Below, in pieces: positions 25,836 to 37,247 of a DNA stretch of 64,000 nucleotides. This DNA comes from Amyloporia xantha. Its lineage: Eukaryota; Basidiomycota; Agaricomycetes; Polyporales; Adustoporiaceae. Below the pieces are notes generated by a model. It was not told the DNA's origin. It saw nothing but the letters and a program-made list of their open reading frames with translations, and did no database searches. Position 1 is the first letter of the stretch. Every line of letters starts with the position of its first letter. Both the position numbers and the translations under genes were made by a program. The DNA lies in assembly GCA_036971615.1 (NCBI GenBank), contig JAYKKR010000026.1:310001-374000 (forward strand), in the 5' to 3' direction.

Positions 25836-26604
25836 CTTGCAGTGGTGAGTGTCCCTGGGGTGATCGAATAGGCGAAGTAGACTCTGAAGTCGACATGGGG
25901 CAAGAGGGCTCCGCTGCTGCAACGCGATAATGCCTAGGACTCTGCTAGCCGACCCAGAGGAGAGCGAGTGTAAGCAAAGAGTTCGATACTGCAATTTGCG
26001 GCAGACAGACGTTGTGGTCAATATTTACATAATGGTGAATTTGGCAGACGCGTCAGGACGCGTCGCGTGCCGTGTGGCTGGCCGAGGATGCCGTGGCTGC
26101 TAAAAGCTGGCTGCAACTTGTGGAATCAACGAGTAGCTCCCGTCATAAGGTACAGGGACTTTTGCACAACAACGATGTGGCTTTAGCATCCCATAGACGT
26201 CCAATAGCTATACCCTGGTGGATCTACTTTTTGTCTGCAGCTCTCAGATTCGACGTCGACTTGAGATCCCGAACTCGGTTAACGGCTCGTCCCCCTGCCT
26301 CACGGTCTAAAGGAGTATAAGTGTAGAAGGAAACTCGTACTGGAACCGACCTCTCTTCAATTTCCAAGGCTGCAATTTCAGTCAACATCTCCCTACAAGC
26401 TACATAAGTATTCCAACTACATACACTGCTGGCGCTGTCACGAGCGTCAGCGCTCCGGGAGAACTGGTCGACTGTACGGTCATGTGCTGCGGGGCATATG
26501 TACCTCATAGACCCACCTCTGGCTGGCGGGTGGAAGAGAGTATAAAACGTCGACTCATTGAACGACGTCCCCAACGACCTCACTGCTGACGACTGTGACT
26601 GCAG
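25836..26604. other. Divergent intergenic region with TATA box
   Basis: No gene seen. It is the shared upstream region of the DMAC1-like gene (minus) and the HMG-CoA lyase gene (plus). TATAAAA at 26541-26547 lies about 58 bp before the lyase start codon. Confidence 0.6.
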
Positions 26605-27993
26605 ATGTTTTCCCAGCGCGCGGCCCGTTCTTTGCTGTTCCGTACACGGTGCCAGGCAGCTCCACGAACTCACAGCTATGCTACTGTCTCTACTGGCATC
26701 AACCCAAACTACGTGAATATCGTCGAAGTTGGACCTCGAGATGGGCTCCAGAATGAAAAGGCGATCGTCCCACCCGCGCTCAAGGCGGAGTTGGTCACTC
26801 GCCTTGGTAGGGCGGGTATGAAGATCATAGAGTCAGGCAGCTTCGTGAGTCCCAAATGGGTCCCGCAGGTGAGTGCCCGTCTTCCAACACTTGACGAGAC
26901 ATCAGATTTGCACGCAATCTCGACGCGCGAACTAGAGTCTTCTCGTATTTATGACACTATCTGCTACCACGGCATGCGTTCACACACGGTTTACGCCCAG
27001 ATGGAAGGCACGGCAGAAGTGCTACGCACCATGGAGCATCTACCCGGCAACCATTATCCCGTACTCGTACCCAACATGAAGGGCCTCGAGGACCTGCTCG
27101 CTCTGCTCTCCTCAGAAAATTCACCGTTTGACAAGACTGCGCCTCCGGCGCCCCCATATCCGTCTTCCGTGCCCCTGACAGACGAAATTGCTGTTTTCAC
27201 AGCTGCAACGGACGCCTTCACGAAGGCGAACACGAACTGCACCATCGCAGAGTCCCTCGAGCGGCTGGCGCCCGTCACAGAGCTTGCGCTCAAGAAGGGC
27301 CTGCGGGTGCGAGGGTGAGTCCCCGTGCCTTGCACAACGTAATCCGTCTCTGTGACGCTCCTTGTTGTCTATAGATACGTCAGCGTCGTGGTGGTCTGCC
27401 CTTACACGGGAAGCGTGAGCGCCAAGAAAGTGAAGGAAGTGGCGCGCGCGCTGCTCGACATGGGGTGCTACGAGGTCAGCCTGGGCGACACCGTCGGCGC
27501 CGGCACGCCCGCCGGCATACGCGCGATGCTCGAGACAGTCATGAGTGGGGACGGCGGTATTCCCGCCTCCAAGCTCGCGGTGCGTGTCCGATCTGCGCCC
27601 GCTACTGCTTTGCCTGACGGGGATATATCTCCACAGGCCCACTTCCACGACACCTACGGGGCCGGCGTCGCGAACGTGCTTGCCGCGCTCGACATGGGCC
27701 TCCGCACGGTCGACGCGGCCGTGGGCGGCCTCGGCGGGTGCCCCTACTCTCCGGGCGCTACGGGGAACGTGTCGACGGAGGACGTGATCTATGCGCTGCG
27801 GGGGAGCGAGTACAGCACGGCGGGCGACCTGGACGCATTGGCAGAGATCGGCGGGTGGATCTCGACGACGCTGGGGCGGCGGAACGAGAGTCGCGCAGGC
27901 AAGGCGATCCTGGCGCGCAAAGGACGCGAGCGCATTGAGCATGAGCGGGAGAGGGATGGGGGCTCGGCGGAGACTATTAGGGCAAAGCTCTAG
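26605..27993 (+). CDS. Hydroxymethylglutaryl-CoA lyase, mitochondrial
   Basis: Cleaves HMG-CoA to acetyl-CoA and acetoacetate, the last step of leucine breakdown. Four exons (26605-26868, 27001-27314, 27375-27579, 27637-27993) give 379 aa. The N-terminus MFSQRAARSLLFRTRCQAAP is Arg-rich without acids, like a mitochondrial presequence. TIM-barrel motifs are VEVGPRDGLQNE (catalytic Arg and metal Asp), SGSFVSPKWVPQ-MEGTAEVLR, LGDTVGAGTP, AHFHDTYGAGVAN (metal His pair) and GGLGGCPYSPGATGN (active-site Cys loop). A proline-rich insertion (residues near KTAPPAPPYPSSVPLTDE) is unusual. Intron 1 is 132 bp, divisible by three and free of stops, so it reads through in frame. The family alignment (KWVPQM) shows it is spliced. 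Confidence 0.96.
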
Positions 27994-28577
27994 TTGAACG
28001 CTATATAGGTGTGTGCGCTTATGGACTGGTGTATCATCAAATTGTATTTCTTCCTTGTACAATGAAAGTATAAACAGTCAGGGCAATGGTTCCTCGTCAT
28101 GTTGTAAGCTATGGGAGCGGGTAATTGACGATGCTGCTGAAGCGCGTTCAAATTAGTCAGATTCTACCCGCCAGGCCGTATTCAATTCTCACAGCTGGAC
28201 AGAGCGTAGCTATTCGCGCTTGAGTGATGCACAGATGGGCTTGGATGCATTGGAATAAGCTGCCTATAAAATGGCATTGCTTGTTGAGCAATTCGTCGAC
28301 GCAAAGGAAGGCACACGAAATCAAAAATACTTGTAGTGAGCGAGAATGATAATACAATGAATCGTTCGAACTTTCGACGGTACACTTCATGAATATTAAT
28401 TTTAGAGTTCGCTCACGGTCGTCATGAATATTAATTTTAGAGTTCGCTCACGGTCGACTACCTGAAGGGGTTGTCAGACAATACTGAAGATACAAACTGC
28501 ATGCGCGTAGCAAACACAGTGTACGAAGAATACACGCCTGACCGTTACAGGAATTAATCTAGAAGACTGGTCCATCA
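27994..28577. other. Convergent intergenic region with tandem duplication
   Basis: No gene seen. It is the 3' region of two convergent genes and contains a perfect 35-bp tandem duplication. Confidence 0.65.
28387..28456. repeat. Perfect 35-bp tandem duplication
   Basis: Unit begins TCATGAATATTAATTTTAGA and ends CGCTCACGGTCG. The copies at 28387-28421 and 28422-28456 are identical, which implies recent origin. Confidence 0.95.
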
Positions 28578-30795
28578 TCACGCAGTTCCAGTCCTCATCC
28601 GCGTCTTGGTTTGTACAGCCCGCCGCGCTGACCCAACAATGTCCGCCGGCATTTGCTGGATCCGCCGTCCCATGGGTATTTTTGAAGGGCGAGGGGGCGA
28701 TGCCACCGCAGGCTTCTCCTGAGCGTTAATAGGCCCATTCTCCTTCACGCCCTGCGTCTTCGCGAATGACATTGACTTCGCAGCCGATTTCTTGGTCCCG
28801 CTCGTCACGTTGGATTTCGCACCCGCCGTAGAGAACGTGAACGTCGCTGCGTTCGTTGTGTCAACGAGGACCGGACGTGAGATGGACAGTCTACGGATGG
28901 CCTTCTTGAGCACCGGGAGACGAGACTTCTCAGGACTCGGCGTGCGACTCCTGCTGGTAGGTGAGTGGTGCGAACCGAGGACAGAACGGCATTTGGGCGT
29001 GTTGCGGGACACCCCGTTCGCTTCGCTGTGCATGATGATGACAAGGTCGTCGTCGGAACTCTCGGCTGAGTCAGTGCCTTGAGTCAGAAGCGTCTCCTTC
29101 TCCGCGGGCCGTGTGCGCTTCGGCGTCGGGCTGACCGAGCGAGAAATATCAGAGGTAGAGGATCCAGCCGCAGATGGACATCCTGCGGATGAGGACGAGG
29201 CAGGAGGGGTCACAGGTGCCTCCGCAGATGTGGCCTCGTCAGTGTAGATCAGTGCAGCGAGGGATGACACGACTGAGGATAGGTCTTCCATGGCAGGCTC
29301 GGATGGCCTGTCGTCCCCGTCTGGAGCTGTATATCTGGCCTGTGCAACAGAGACAACCTCCACCCGTCTCCGCTTGGACCGTGCCGACGCATCGCTTTCC
29401 TGACTAGAACGCGAAGCAGACGCGCTGATGCCGGTCCTCCCGAAGCCGGGTACATACCCATGAAGCGAGAGCGACCGAGAGACAGAACGCGAGAGAGAGG
29501 CCGATAGGGAGGAGAGTGAGGAGCGCTGCGACCCGGAAATGGAGTGGCTCGCACGGAAAATTTCACTTGCCAAGGGGGCGAGGTTTGCGTACGCCGCGGA
29601 GACCGACGACGACGACAGATTCAGAACAACGGACGAGCTGCTAGAGGCTGAGGAAGAGTCTTGACACATTTCGTTGAGCGCAAGAGACGAGGCAAGACTG
29701 GCCAGAACAGAAGGCAAGGAACCTTCTGCAAGATTAAGGCTGTCTGCTTGTGGCTGTTCATCCGAATGGCGAATCGATAATTCGGATCCCGTTCCCACTT
29801 TGATGGACAGCGCCCGGCTTCGACGTTTCTCCATCAATTCACTCACCGCTCGCTGGCGAGCGTCGGAGAGCACCTCCACGACGGACGATACATCCGAAGG
29901 CGAGGGCGTGACCGTCTCCGCATGTGCACCTTGCTCTCGCGCCTTGCCTTTCCAGAATTTGGCCCGCTTCCGCCACTCCTTAGCATCTTTTCCTCGCGCC
30001 CAGCGTGCACCGTACCTGGGCCGCATACTCGGCAGGTGAGCGCGGGCCCATTACGGGCTCGAGCAGGGCTGCCCACGCGCTCCCAGGCTTAGAGATCGCC
30101 TCCCGGATCGCAGCAACCAGAGCAGCCTCGGGGTCTGTCCCACTCAACATTGCACGATACGCCTGGTCGAGGACGGGCTTGTGTGCACCTGCGGCGATCA
30201 TGAGCTCGATAAACTTGCGGTGCCGAAGACGCTCAGCGGTGAGCGCAGCGTTCTCTGCCGCTAGGACCCGTGCGCGGTCGTCAGCGCCAGGGTGCGTGAG
30301 TGCTGTATGCAGCGAGCGTTGAGTATTGATGAGGTTGGCGCGGAGGGTAGCCTTCTCTGCGTTGATCTTGTCGGTTTCCTGTTGCGCGGTGCGGAGGGCT
30401 ATTCGCTCGTTCTGCAGAGCGCCTTCCAAAGCCGGGATGCGTCTGTTCGCCTTGTACTGGTGCTCGAGCGCAGCTTCAAGCTCCCGAATGCGCTGCTTGA
30501 GTTCTTGAAGTGCTGACGATGCGGGATAGGGGTGGAGAGGGCCATGCACTGCTCCACTCGTTACCAAGGTCGAGGAAGGAAGTGGATGGGTGATAGATAC
30601 AGGTACAGCAGAGATGTACGGAGCAAAAACATTTGTTTGGTTAGCCGCCGCGAGAACCAGCTCGTCTAGGCCATTTGCAGATCCTGGTCTCAGTGCAAGC
30701 GTCGCCGCCGTCATCGGTCCTGCGGATAGCTCTGCTAGCGCGCTGTCCGACTTGACACGACGGTGAAAAATATGGGAGATGCTGGGGAAACGCAT
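28578..30795 (-). CDS. Coiled-coil protein of unknown function, apparent frameshift
   Basis: I do not recognise a named family, though the layout resembles Agaricomycete-specific hypothetical proteins. The N-terminal part (30795 to about 30010) has MRFPSISHIFHRRVKSDSAL. It then shows a long heptad-like region (LQELKQRIRELEAALEHQYK ... NAALTAERLRHRKFIELM) and a globular patch (HKPVLDQAYRAMLSGTDPEAAL, LLEPVMGPRSPAEYAAQVRCTLGARK). The second frame (about 30010 to 28578) carries DAKEWRKRAKFWKGKAREQ and then a Ser-rich, basic, low-complexity tail. The two parts are in different frames and meet at GAGGAAAAGATG near 29997-30010. The only GT-AG pair there would be a 37-bp intron, too short for this genome. 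A one-base slip in the A-run joins them naturally, so this is either a sequencing error or a real lesion. Confidence 0.7.
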
Positions 30796-31423
30796 GTTAG
30801 TGTGTGTGAAAATGTCTTCGACAAGCAAAAGGTGTGGGTGCAAGAGTGAGTGCTCTGGTCTTGTTTTGAATGATTGCTGATGCGGCTGACTGGGAAGACG
30901 AGGCTGACCATGCCAGCAAGCTCCCGTCAGCCGCATATATCCTGCTCATATTAGTATGCACAGCATTTGGGTCATGAGCGCACCATCTAGCCAACGGTAA
31001 ACTGTCAGGAAAGTGTACGCTTCAATACTACCTTAAGCATGTTGCAGCTCAGACATAGCAAGCCTCGAATGAGCCCTCTCTGTACCATGCCCTTATACCA
31101 CAAAACACTGAGTACTGTTCACCCGCATTTGAATAATCCTTGAGAAAGGACAGAATTGCACATATATGAGGGTGCAACGGGTGATGATTATTTGGAACAT
31201 GTACAAGCTTGGGAACAAGAGTCAACGCGCGCGCGACTGTATGCGATCGACACGTGCATATCGTGGCTTTCTCTTTGGAGCAACTCTACTTATTGCCCGC
31301 CTTCTCTATTGCGATCCTCTGAGACTCGAATGTACTACTGCTTATAGCATTTATTTCCGAGATTTCGTGGGTTATTTCGAACACTGTTCGCTTTGTCACC
31401 TGGTCGTTCGCACCCCAATATTA
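30796..31423. other. Divergent intergenic region
   Basis: No gene or recognisable repeat. It provides upstream sequence for the coiled-coil gene (minus) and the SUZ-domain gene (plus). Confidence 0.6.
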
Positions 31424-32182
31424 ATGTCCGTAGCAAGTACTAGCACCGACCCATGGGACCAACCTTTCGTGAGTGATTTGGTTTCTGTCGAGATCTTAGC
31501 TAGAAGGGCTTGTCAGCAAGCCCCCGTCCCTGCACGGCGCGTCATACCAACGCAGGCGATACCAGATGATTGGGAAAACGACGATGAGGATGAGGATGCG
31601 GAGCAGGACCAGCAGAAGTTATGGGAGGACGCGTGAGTACATTACACTGTCCTGCTTGGCTATTGAAACCCTGACGTCGTGAACTTTTTCGTGCCTACTC
31701 ACATTTGCAGGAATAGAAAGGCACCTATGCCAGAACTTGTAATCTCTGGATCGAGCACGGCCTCTGCGGTCCCCCCGCCTCCTGCAGCATTCCAGCCAAC
31801 TCTACGTATTTTGAAGCGTCCCACCGCCTCTTCGTCGAATTCCGCTGCATCTGCCGCTCCGCAGGACACACAAAAGTCATACGCCGAGCGTGAGGCGCAG
31901 TACCAGGCTGCGCGCGAGCGTATCTTCAGCAAAGAGAGCGCTCGGATGCCCGCCGGAAGAGGTGATAGCGCTGAGGATGATGGGGCGCAGGCCAGCGCGA
32001 CGGCGATGAATGGACGTGCGCCCACATCACCCCCGCCCGTAGATGCTATCGGCGTCAAGGTTATTCGTAGTCCGAGAGGCCCGAGTGCCCTTCCTGGCGA
32101 CGATTCGCAGGCTTCGTCCGCGGACGCGCTCGCATCGAGGGGTTTTGTGGGAAGGAGAGGCAAGGGAAATCCACGGAGTTAG
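31424..32182 (+). CDS. SUZ-domain protein (SZRD1-like)
   Basis: Probable RNA-associated protein. Three exons (31424-31468, 31517-31632, 31711-32182) give 210 aa. Features in order: MSVASTSTDPWDQPF, an acidic stretch (PDDWENDDEDEDAEQDQQKLWEDA), then TLRILKRPTA and SYAEREAQYQAARERIFSKE, which match the SUZ domain core. Last comes VKVIRSPRGP ending in GFVGRRGKGNPRS, a SUZ-C-like basic tail. The first intron is 48 bp, divisible by three and open, so the frame runs through it, but clean GTGAGT/TGTCAG sites flank it. SUZ domains bind RNA in animals; the fungal role is inference. Confidence 0.8.
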
Positions 32183-32715
32183 AGCACGTTGGTGGTGTAT
32201 ACGAGTTTCTTTCTTCGGACTTCGGATCACTTGCTGTACTGACTACTTATTAGGTTTGCTCTTGAGAATGTCTAGATTGTACTATACGCCCTGTGACTGG
32301 TGTGGCTGCTCTAGACCCATCCATTGCATGGTTTCAGACTTCCCACAATCTCTGCACCGCTAGTGATAGGGCTCCATAGCCGGAACATGTATCTGGAGCA
32401 GTGTTGAATATAATGATGAGCTACGTACGCTGCGTAAGCGACCGGGCAAGTGTAAAGGAATATTTGAAACATATTGAAGAGCGGGTCAAGACTTATTTGG
32501 ACATAGAAACAATTACAAATCTTCCCCTCCGGTGGGAAATGTCCATAAGCGCTGGGATCTGATTTGATAAGCTGCAAATCAGGAATAGTTAATTGCATCA
32601 AATGCAGGTCTGAAACTCCTAAGTGTCAACGGCGACGACGACGACGACAGGAACACGCGCGCAGCCATCGACGACGAGCACAAACCTCCGTTAGAACCTG
32701 CAGGTAGACCCCAGG
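32183..32715. other. Intergenic region with short GAC repeat
   Basis: No gene seen. A short CGA/GAC repeat lies near 32632-32650, in the leader of the next gene. Confidence 0.6.
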
Positions 32716-34854
32716 ATGCCTTCCAAACCTTCGCCCATGGCACTACAGTCGTCGTCGCCGCACCCATCCATCTTCAAGAAAAAGTCGTCGTCAGCCATGC
32801 CCACCGCGGCCTCCTACCTGTCTGCACTGTCCGAGGCTGATGCGCGTGCCAGGGCTCATGGCAGTACACCCAACTCAACCCCTGCGTTGTCGCTCTCCTC
32901 GTCAATCACGTCCTCGTCGGAGGACACCGTTTTGCGCGAGTCGGGGCCCGAGTTCAACGATGCCCTGACCTACCCATCCATCCCACCGACGTCAGAGCAG
33001 GTCTTCACGACTGTGCATTCAGAGTTTGGACACTGCGCGAACGAGAAGTATAGATTCACCTCACAGCACCGTGCCGGCACGCAATACAAGAGCTATCCGG
33101 AGCAGGACCCACCGTACTATATTTTGCTCACAACCTACCTCAGCTACCTTCTCGTCATTTGTCTAGGCCATCTCCGTGATTTCTTTGGAAAGCGGTTGCG
33201 GGTCGCAAATTACAGACATCTCATGGACAAGGATGTGAGTATCTGGCTTTACTGGGCGGGCTGCCCTTTCTGACAACTCTTCAGGGATACGCTGCTCTAA
33301 ACTCGGATTTCGACTCATTCTACACACGTCGTCTAAAAACCCGTATTGACGACTGCTTCTCACACCCTGTGACTGGGGTTCCCGGTCGAACGATCGTCCT
33401 GCTTGACCGATACTCGCCCGACTATAATGTGACGATGGTACCGTCTGGTACACGCACCCGGGCCCTCAATATCTCGTCCTACAACTACCTCGGGTTCGCG
33501 CAAGCGCGCGGAGGCTGCGCAGACGCAGTCGAGACATCCATCGATCGCTACAGCGTCTCCTCCGGAGGCTCGCGTCTCGAAGGTGGTACGTTGGACCTGC
33601 ATCAACAGGCGGAGGCGCTTGTGGCACGTTTCGTTGGTATGGAGGATGCTCTGATCAGTTCGATGGGATTTGCGACCAACTCCACGATCATTCCTGCGCT
33701 TGTGAACAAGGGTTGCTTGGTCATCTCGGACGAGTTGAACCATGCATCGATTCGATTCGGCGTGCGTCTGAGCGGGGCGAACGTGCGGATGTTCAAGCAC
33801 AACGACATGAAGTCACTAGAGGCGCTCCTCCGGGAGGTCATCAGTCAGGGCCAGCCCAAGACACATCGGCCGTGGAAGAAGATCCTTGTCATCGTCGAGG
33901 GTCTATTTTCTATGGAGGGCACTCTTGCGAACCTGCCCGTTATCATGGATCTGAAGAAAAAATACAAGGTACGTTCTACGGCCGACCTACGTCATTGTAG
34001 CATCTTCGCTGACTATCTTCCAGTTCTACCTCTTCGTCGACGAAGCGCACTCCATCGGTGCTCTCGGCCCGCACGGCCGGGGTGTCTCGGACTACTTCGG
34101 TATCAACCCACGCAGCATCGACGTCCTGATGGGGACGTTCACCAAATCCTTCGGAGCCGCAGGCGGGTACATTTCGGGAAACAAGGCCCTCCTTGACCGG
34201 CTTCGCATTCAGGGGCACTCGGGCTGCTACGCAGAAGCTATGTCACCACCGGTACTGACGCAAGTGATTGCCAGCATGGCAAGCATCATGGGCATTTCAC
34301 CCGCACCCGAGAAGCCGACCTCCAGTGCACTATCTCTCGTCAAGGCTGACACGCTCGCGATCGAGCCTGCCGTGGAGCAGCACCCGGGCACAGCTCCGAT
34401 GTCTCTTCTCCCGTCGTGGATGCCCGTCTCGCCGTCGATGGCGGACGGCTCGGAGGGCCGCATGCGTCTGCGCAGGCTCGCGTTCAACTCGAGGTACCTG
34501 AACCGCGGCCTGCGCAAGCTGGGCTTCATCACGTACGGGCACGACGACTCGCCCGTGGTGCCCCTGCTGCTGTTCAACCCGGGCAAGATGGCCGTGTTCA
34601 GCCGGATGATGCGCACGCGGCCCGTCCCGATCGTCGTGGTCGTGGTCGCGTATCCTGCGACGCCGTTGGTGACGTCGCGGGTGCGGTTCTGCCTGAGCGC
34701 AGCGCATACGAAGGAGGACGTCGATTTGGTGCTCACGGCTTGCAACGAGATCGGTGACTTGCTTGATCTGAAGCAGGGCAGTGGCGAGCGGTGGACCCTC
34801 CAGGAGATCATAGACAGGGCGGTCGAGCTTGTTAGCATGCCCGAGCTGGTTTAA
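32716..34854 (+). CDS. LCB2: Serine palmitoyltransferase catalytic subunit Lcb2
   Basis: PLP-dependent subunit that condenses serine with palmitoyl-CoA, the committed step of sphingolipid synthesis in the ER membrane. Three exons (32716-33234, 33285-33968, 34024-34854) give 677 aa. A Ser-rich N-terminal extension precedes the membrane segment YYILLTTYLSYLLVICLGHL. Fold-type I motifs follow: NISSYNYLGFAQ, SVSSGGSRLEGGTLDLH, ISDELNHASIRFGVRLSGA, VEGLFSMEGTLANLP, FVDEAHSIGALGPHGRG and GTFTKSFGAAGGYISG, in which the Lys binds PLP. HSGCYAEAMSPPV and the C-terminal VRFCLSAAHTKEDVD complete it. A long Ser/Pro insertion before EGRMRLRRLAFNSRYL is typical of fungal Lcb2. It looks intact. Confidence 0.97.
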
Positions 34855-35308
34855 TGGCCGCATGGTTCAAGGCGATCCGGTGGCTATAAAGGAATGTAAT
34901 GTACGGGGACGATAATGCTCTACAGCTACGATGGATGACCTTGCACTAACGAGCGCTACGATAAATTTGCACACATTGCCCTGCGTGTTATTTATGTACA
35001 CCATCCCGAGCCTGTGGTCCATTCACCCTTGTTCTGCGGTCGAGGCTTCATTCGTTACTTCCTTCACGTACCATATACCATTCTTTCTTCGCTATTGTAC
35101 GATATATGCCTGCGTGGCTGTACCGTTAGGACAGCTGTGTAATAATAGACTGCTTTAAGTTTCGTCTATGTCATGAATTGATTTGAACATTCCGGCCTAA
35201 TTTGATCGAGGTGTACAGGTTGCAATAAGATAATGGTATCGACAGGAGGGGACAGAGAATTAATGAGACAAGGTGAACGGGAGGTGGAACGGATATGACT
35301 GGAATCCG
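34855..35308. other. Convergent 3' intergenic region
   Basis: Lies between two convergent genes. Nothing beyond presumed 3' UTRs is seen. Confidence 0.6.
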
Positions 35309-37174
35309 TCAAATCCTCTCACCACGGCCAATGACTTTGACCTACACAGTAGACATGAGCATCGCGCGCCATATGCGAAACATAGAGACAGACCTTGAAA
35401 CCGATCTCCCGCAGCGCATCCGCATCGACGAGCATGCGCCCATCAAAGACAAACGCGGGCTTGTTCATATGCGTATAAGCGGTCGCCCAGTCGATCTCGC
35501 GGAACTCCTTCCACTCGGTGGCGATGACGATCGCCTCCTTGTTCTTGCACGCGTCGAGAGCGGAAGGGGCGATGGACACCTGCTTCTTGACTGCGAAGAC
35601 GCAAGACGCGGAGAGTCACGATGCGCTCTCGGGCTGTGAGGCATGCATAGGGAATCACGTACTGGTCTCGAGGGGGACTGCCGGGCAGGCCTCGGCGAGG
35701 TCGAGCCAGATCTGCGCCTCGTCCACTTGCGGGTCGTAGATGGTGACGAACGCGCGCTCGGAGAGGAAGTCGCGCACGAGCGAGATCGCGGGGGACTCGC
35801 GCGTGTCGCCTGTGTCCGCCTTGAACGCGAAGCCCAGCACGGCGATATGCTGCCCGGGGGAGCGGTCAGCGCGGTCAGCCTCAGCGAGCAGAAGCAGAAG
35901 CGGAAGCACGGGGCGGCGGGCGCACCTTTCCCGTGATGGTGTTGAAGAGCGTGTCGACGACGGTCTTGGAGAAGCGGCCCTTCTGGTACTCGTTCATCTC
36001 GACGACCTGGCGCCAGTACGCGGCGACCTGGGGGAGGTGCAGGCTCTCGGAGAGGTAGACGAGGTTGAGGATGTCCTTCTGGAAGCAGGAGCCGCCGAAC
36101 CCGACGGACGCGCGCAGGAACTTGGGCCCGATGCGCGAGTCGAAGCCGATCGCGTGCGCGACCTCGTCGATGTTCGCGCCCGTCGCCTCGCAGATCGCGG
36201 AGAGCGCGTTGATCGACGAGATGCGCTGCGCGAGCATCGCGTTCGCGGCGAGCTTGGACAGCTCGGAGGACCACAGGCCGACGGTCAGGATGCGCTCTGT
36301 TCTGTGAAGATGTACGGGTTGAGTCGCCGAGACACAGCATATATGCGCCGCCCGGGCTACTCACGGCACCCAATTCGCGTAGACCTCAGCTAGCGATCCG
36401 CACGCGTCCTTGCCCTCGGTGGTCTGCAGCGAACCGATGAGCACACGGTCAGGTTTGAACAAATCGGTGATGGCGGTTCCTTCCGCGAGGAACTCGGGAT
36501 TGGACAGGATGTCGAAGCGGCAGCCGGGTCGTGAGTTGGCCTCGAGGATGGTGCGCATCGACTCGGCCGTCCTGCACGGCACGGTCGACTTCTCGACGAC
36601 GATTTTGGAGGTGTGCGCGACGGCCGCAATGCGCCGCGTCGCGAGCTCGACATAGCTGGATGGCAGGGCATCAGCTTCGATTCACAGGCGCAGCGACACG
36701 ATGAGTCATGTCAGAGTGGAAACGCACTTGAGATCCGCGGCAAAGCCAGCGCCCACACCGCTTTTTTTGGTGGGGGTGTTGACACTGACGAAGATGAGGT
36801 CGGCCTCCTGGATGCCTTTGTCGACGTCGGTGGAGAAGAAGAGGTTGCGGCCGCGGGCCTGCTTGACGACGTCGACGAGGCCAGGCTCGTAGATGGGGAG
36901 CTTGAAGTCGGGGCTGTTCCACGCGTCTATACGCGCCTGGTTGAGGTCTACGATGGTGACGGTGATGTGCGGGCACTTTAGAGCGATGACGGCGCAGGTT
37001 GGACCTCCTGTATATGGCACAATTGGGTATCAGCTCTGCTTCTGTCTCACACGAAAAGGTTCCGCTCACCGACATATCCGGCGCCAACTGATTGGACGCG
37101 TCTTTAGTAGGGAAGAAAGTGGATGAGCTGATGAACATACTGCAGCAAATCTTTGTGACTTTGACGGGGGCCAT
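35309..37174 (-). CDS. UGD1: UDP-glucose 6-dehydrogenase
   Basis: Oxidises UDP-glucose to UDP-glucuronate with two NAD+, supplying glucuronate and xylose for wall polysaccharides and proteoglycans. Eight exons sum to 1416 nt, 471 aa: 37174-37141, 37087-37070, 37007-36728, 36655-36365, 36301-35926, 35849-35663, 35590-35394 and 35341-35309. The Rossmann motif KICCIGAGYVGGPT is assembled from exons 1, 2 and 3; exon 2 has only 18 nt. Other motifs: [55 protein letters not shown] with the catalytic Cys, [26 protein letters not shown], and [12 protein letters not shown]. The C-terminus [12 protein letters not shown] requires the last intron. All key residues are intact. Confidence 0.96.
37070..37087 (-). 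other. 18-nt microexon of UDP-glucose dehydrogenase
   Basis: Bounded by ...CAATCAG on the acceptor side and GTGAGC on the donor side. With one base from each neighbour it supplies the I-G-A-G-Y-V-G core of the NAD-binding loop, so skipping it would destroy the enzyme while keeping frame. Confidence 0.88.
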
Positions 37175-37240
37175 GTCGTGCGACGGTAAGGGCAATGAAA
37201 GACAGGAGGTGAAGGAGGGAGATGTGTATCAGGAGAAAGA

Positions 37241-37247
37241 TATTATA
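37241..37247 (-). promoter_or_regulatory. TATA-like element of UDP-glucose dehydrogenase gene
   Basis: The minus strand reads TATAATA about 67 bp upstream of the start codon. Confidence 0.35.

Noticed and set aside
33360..33841. Minus-strand frames within Lcb2
   Set aside because: Shadows of the well-supported Lcb2 exon.
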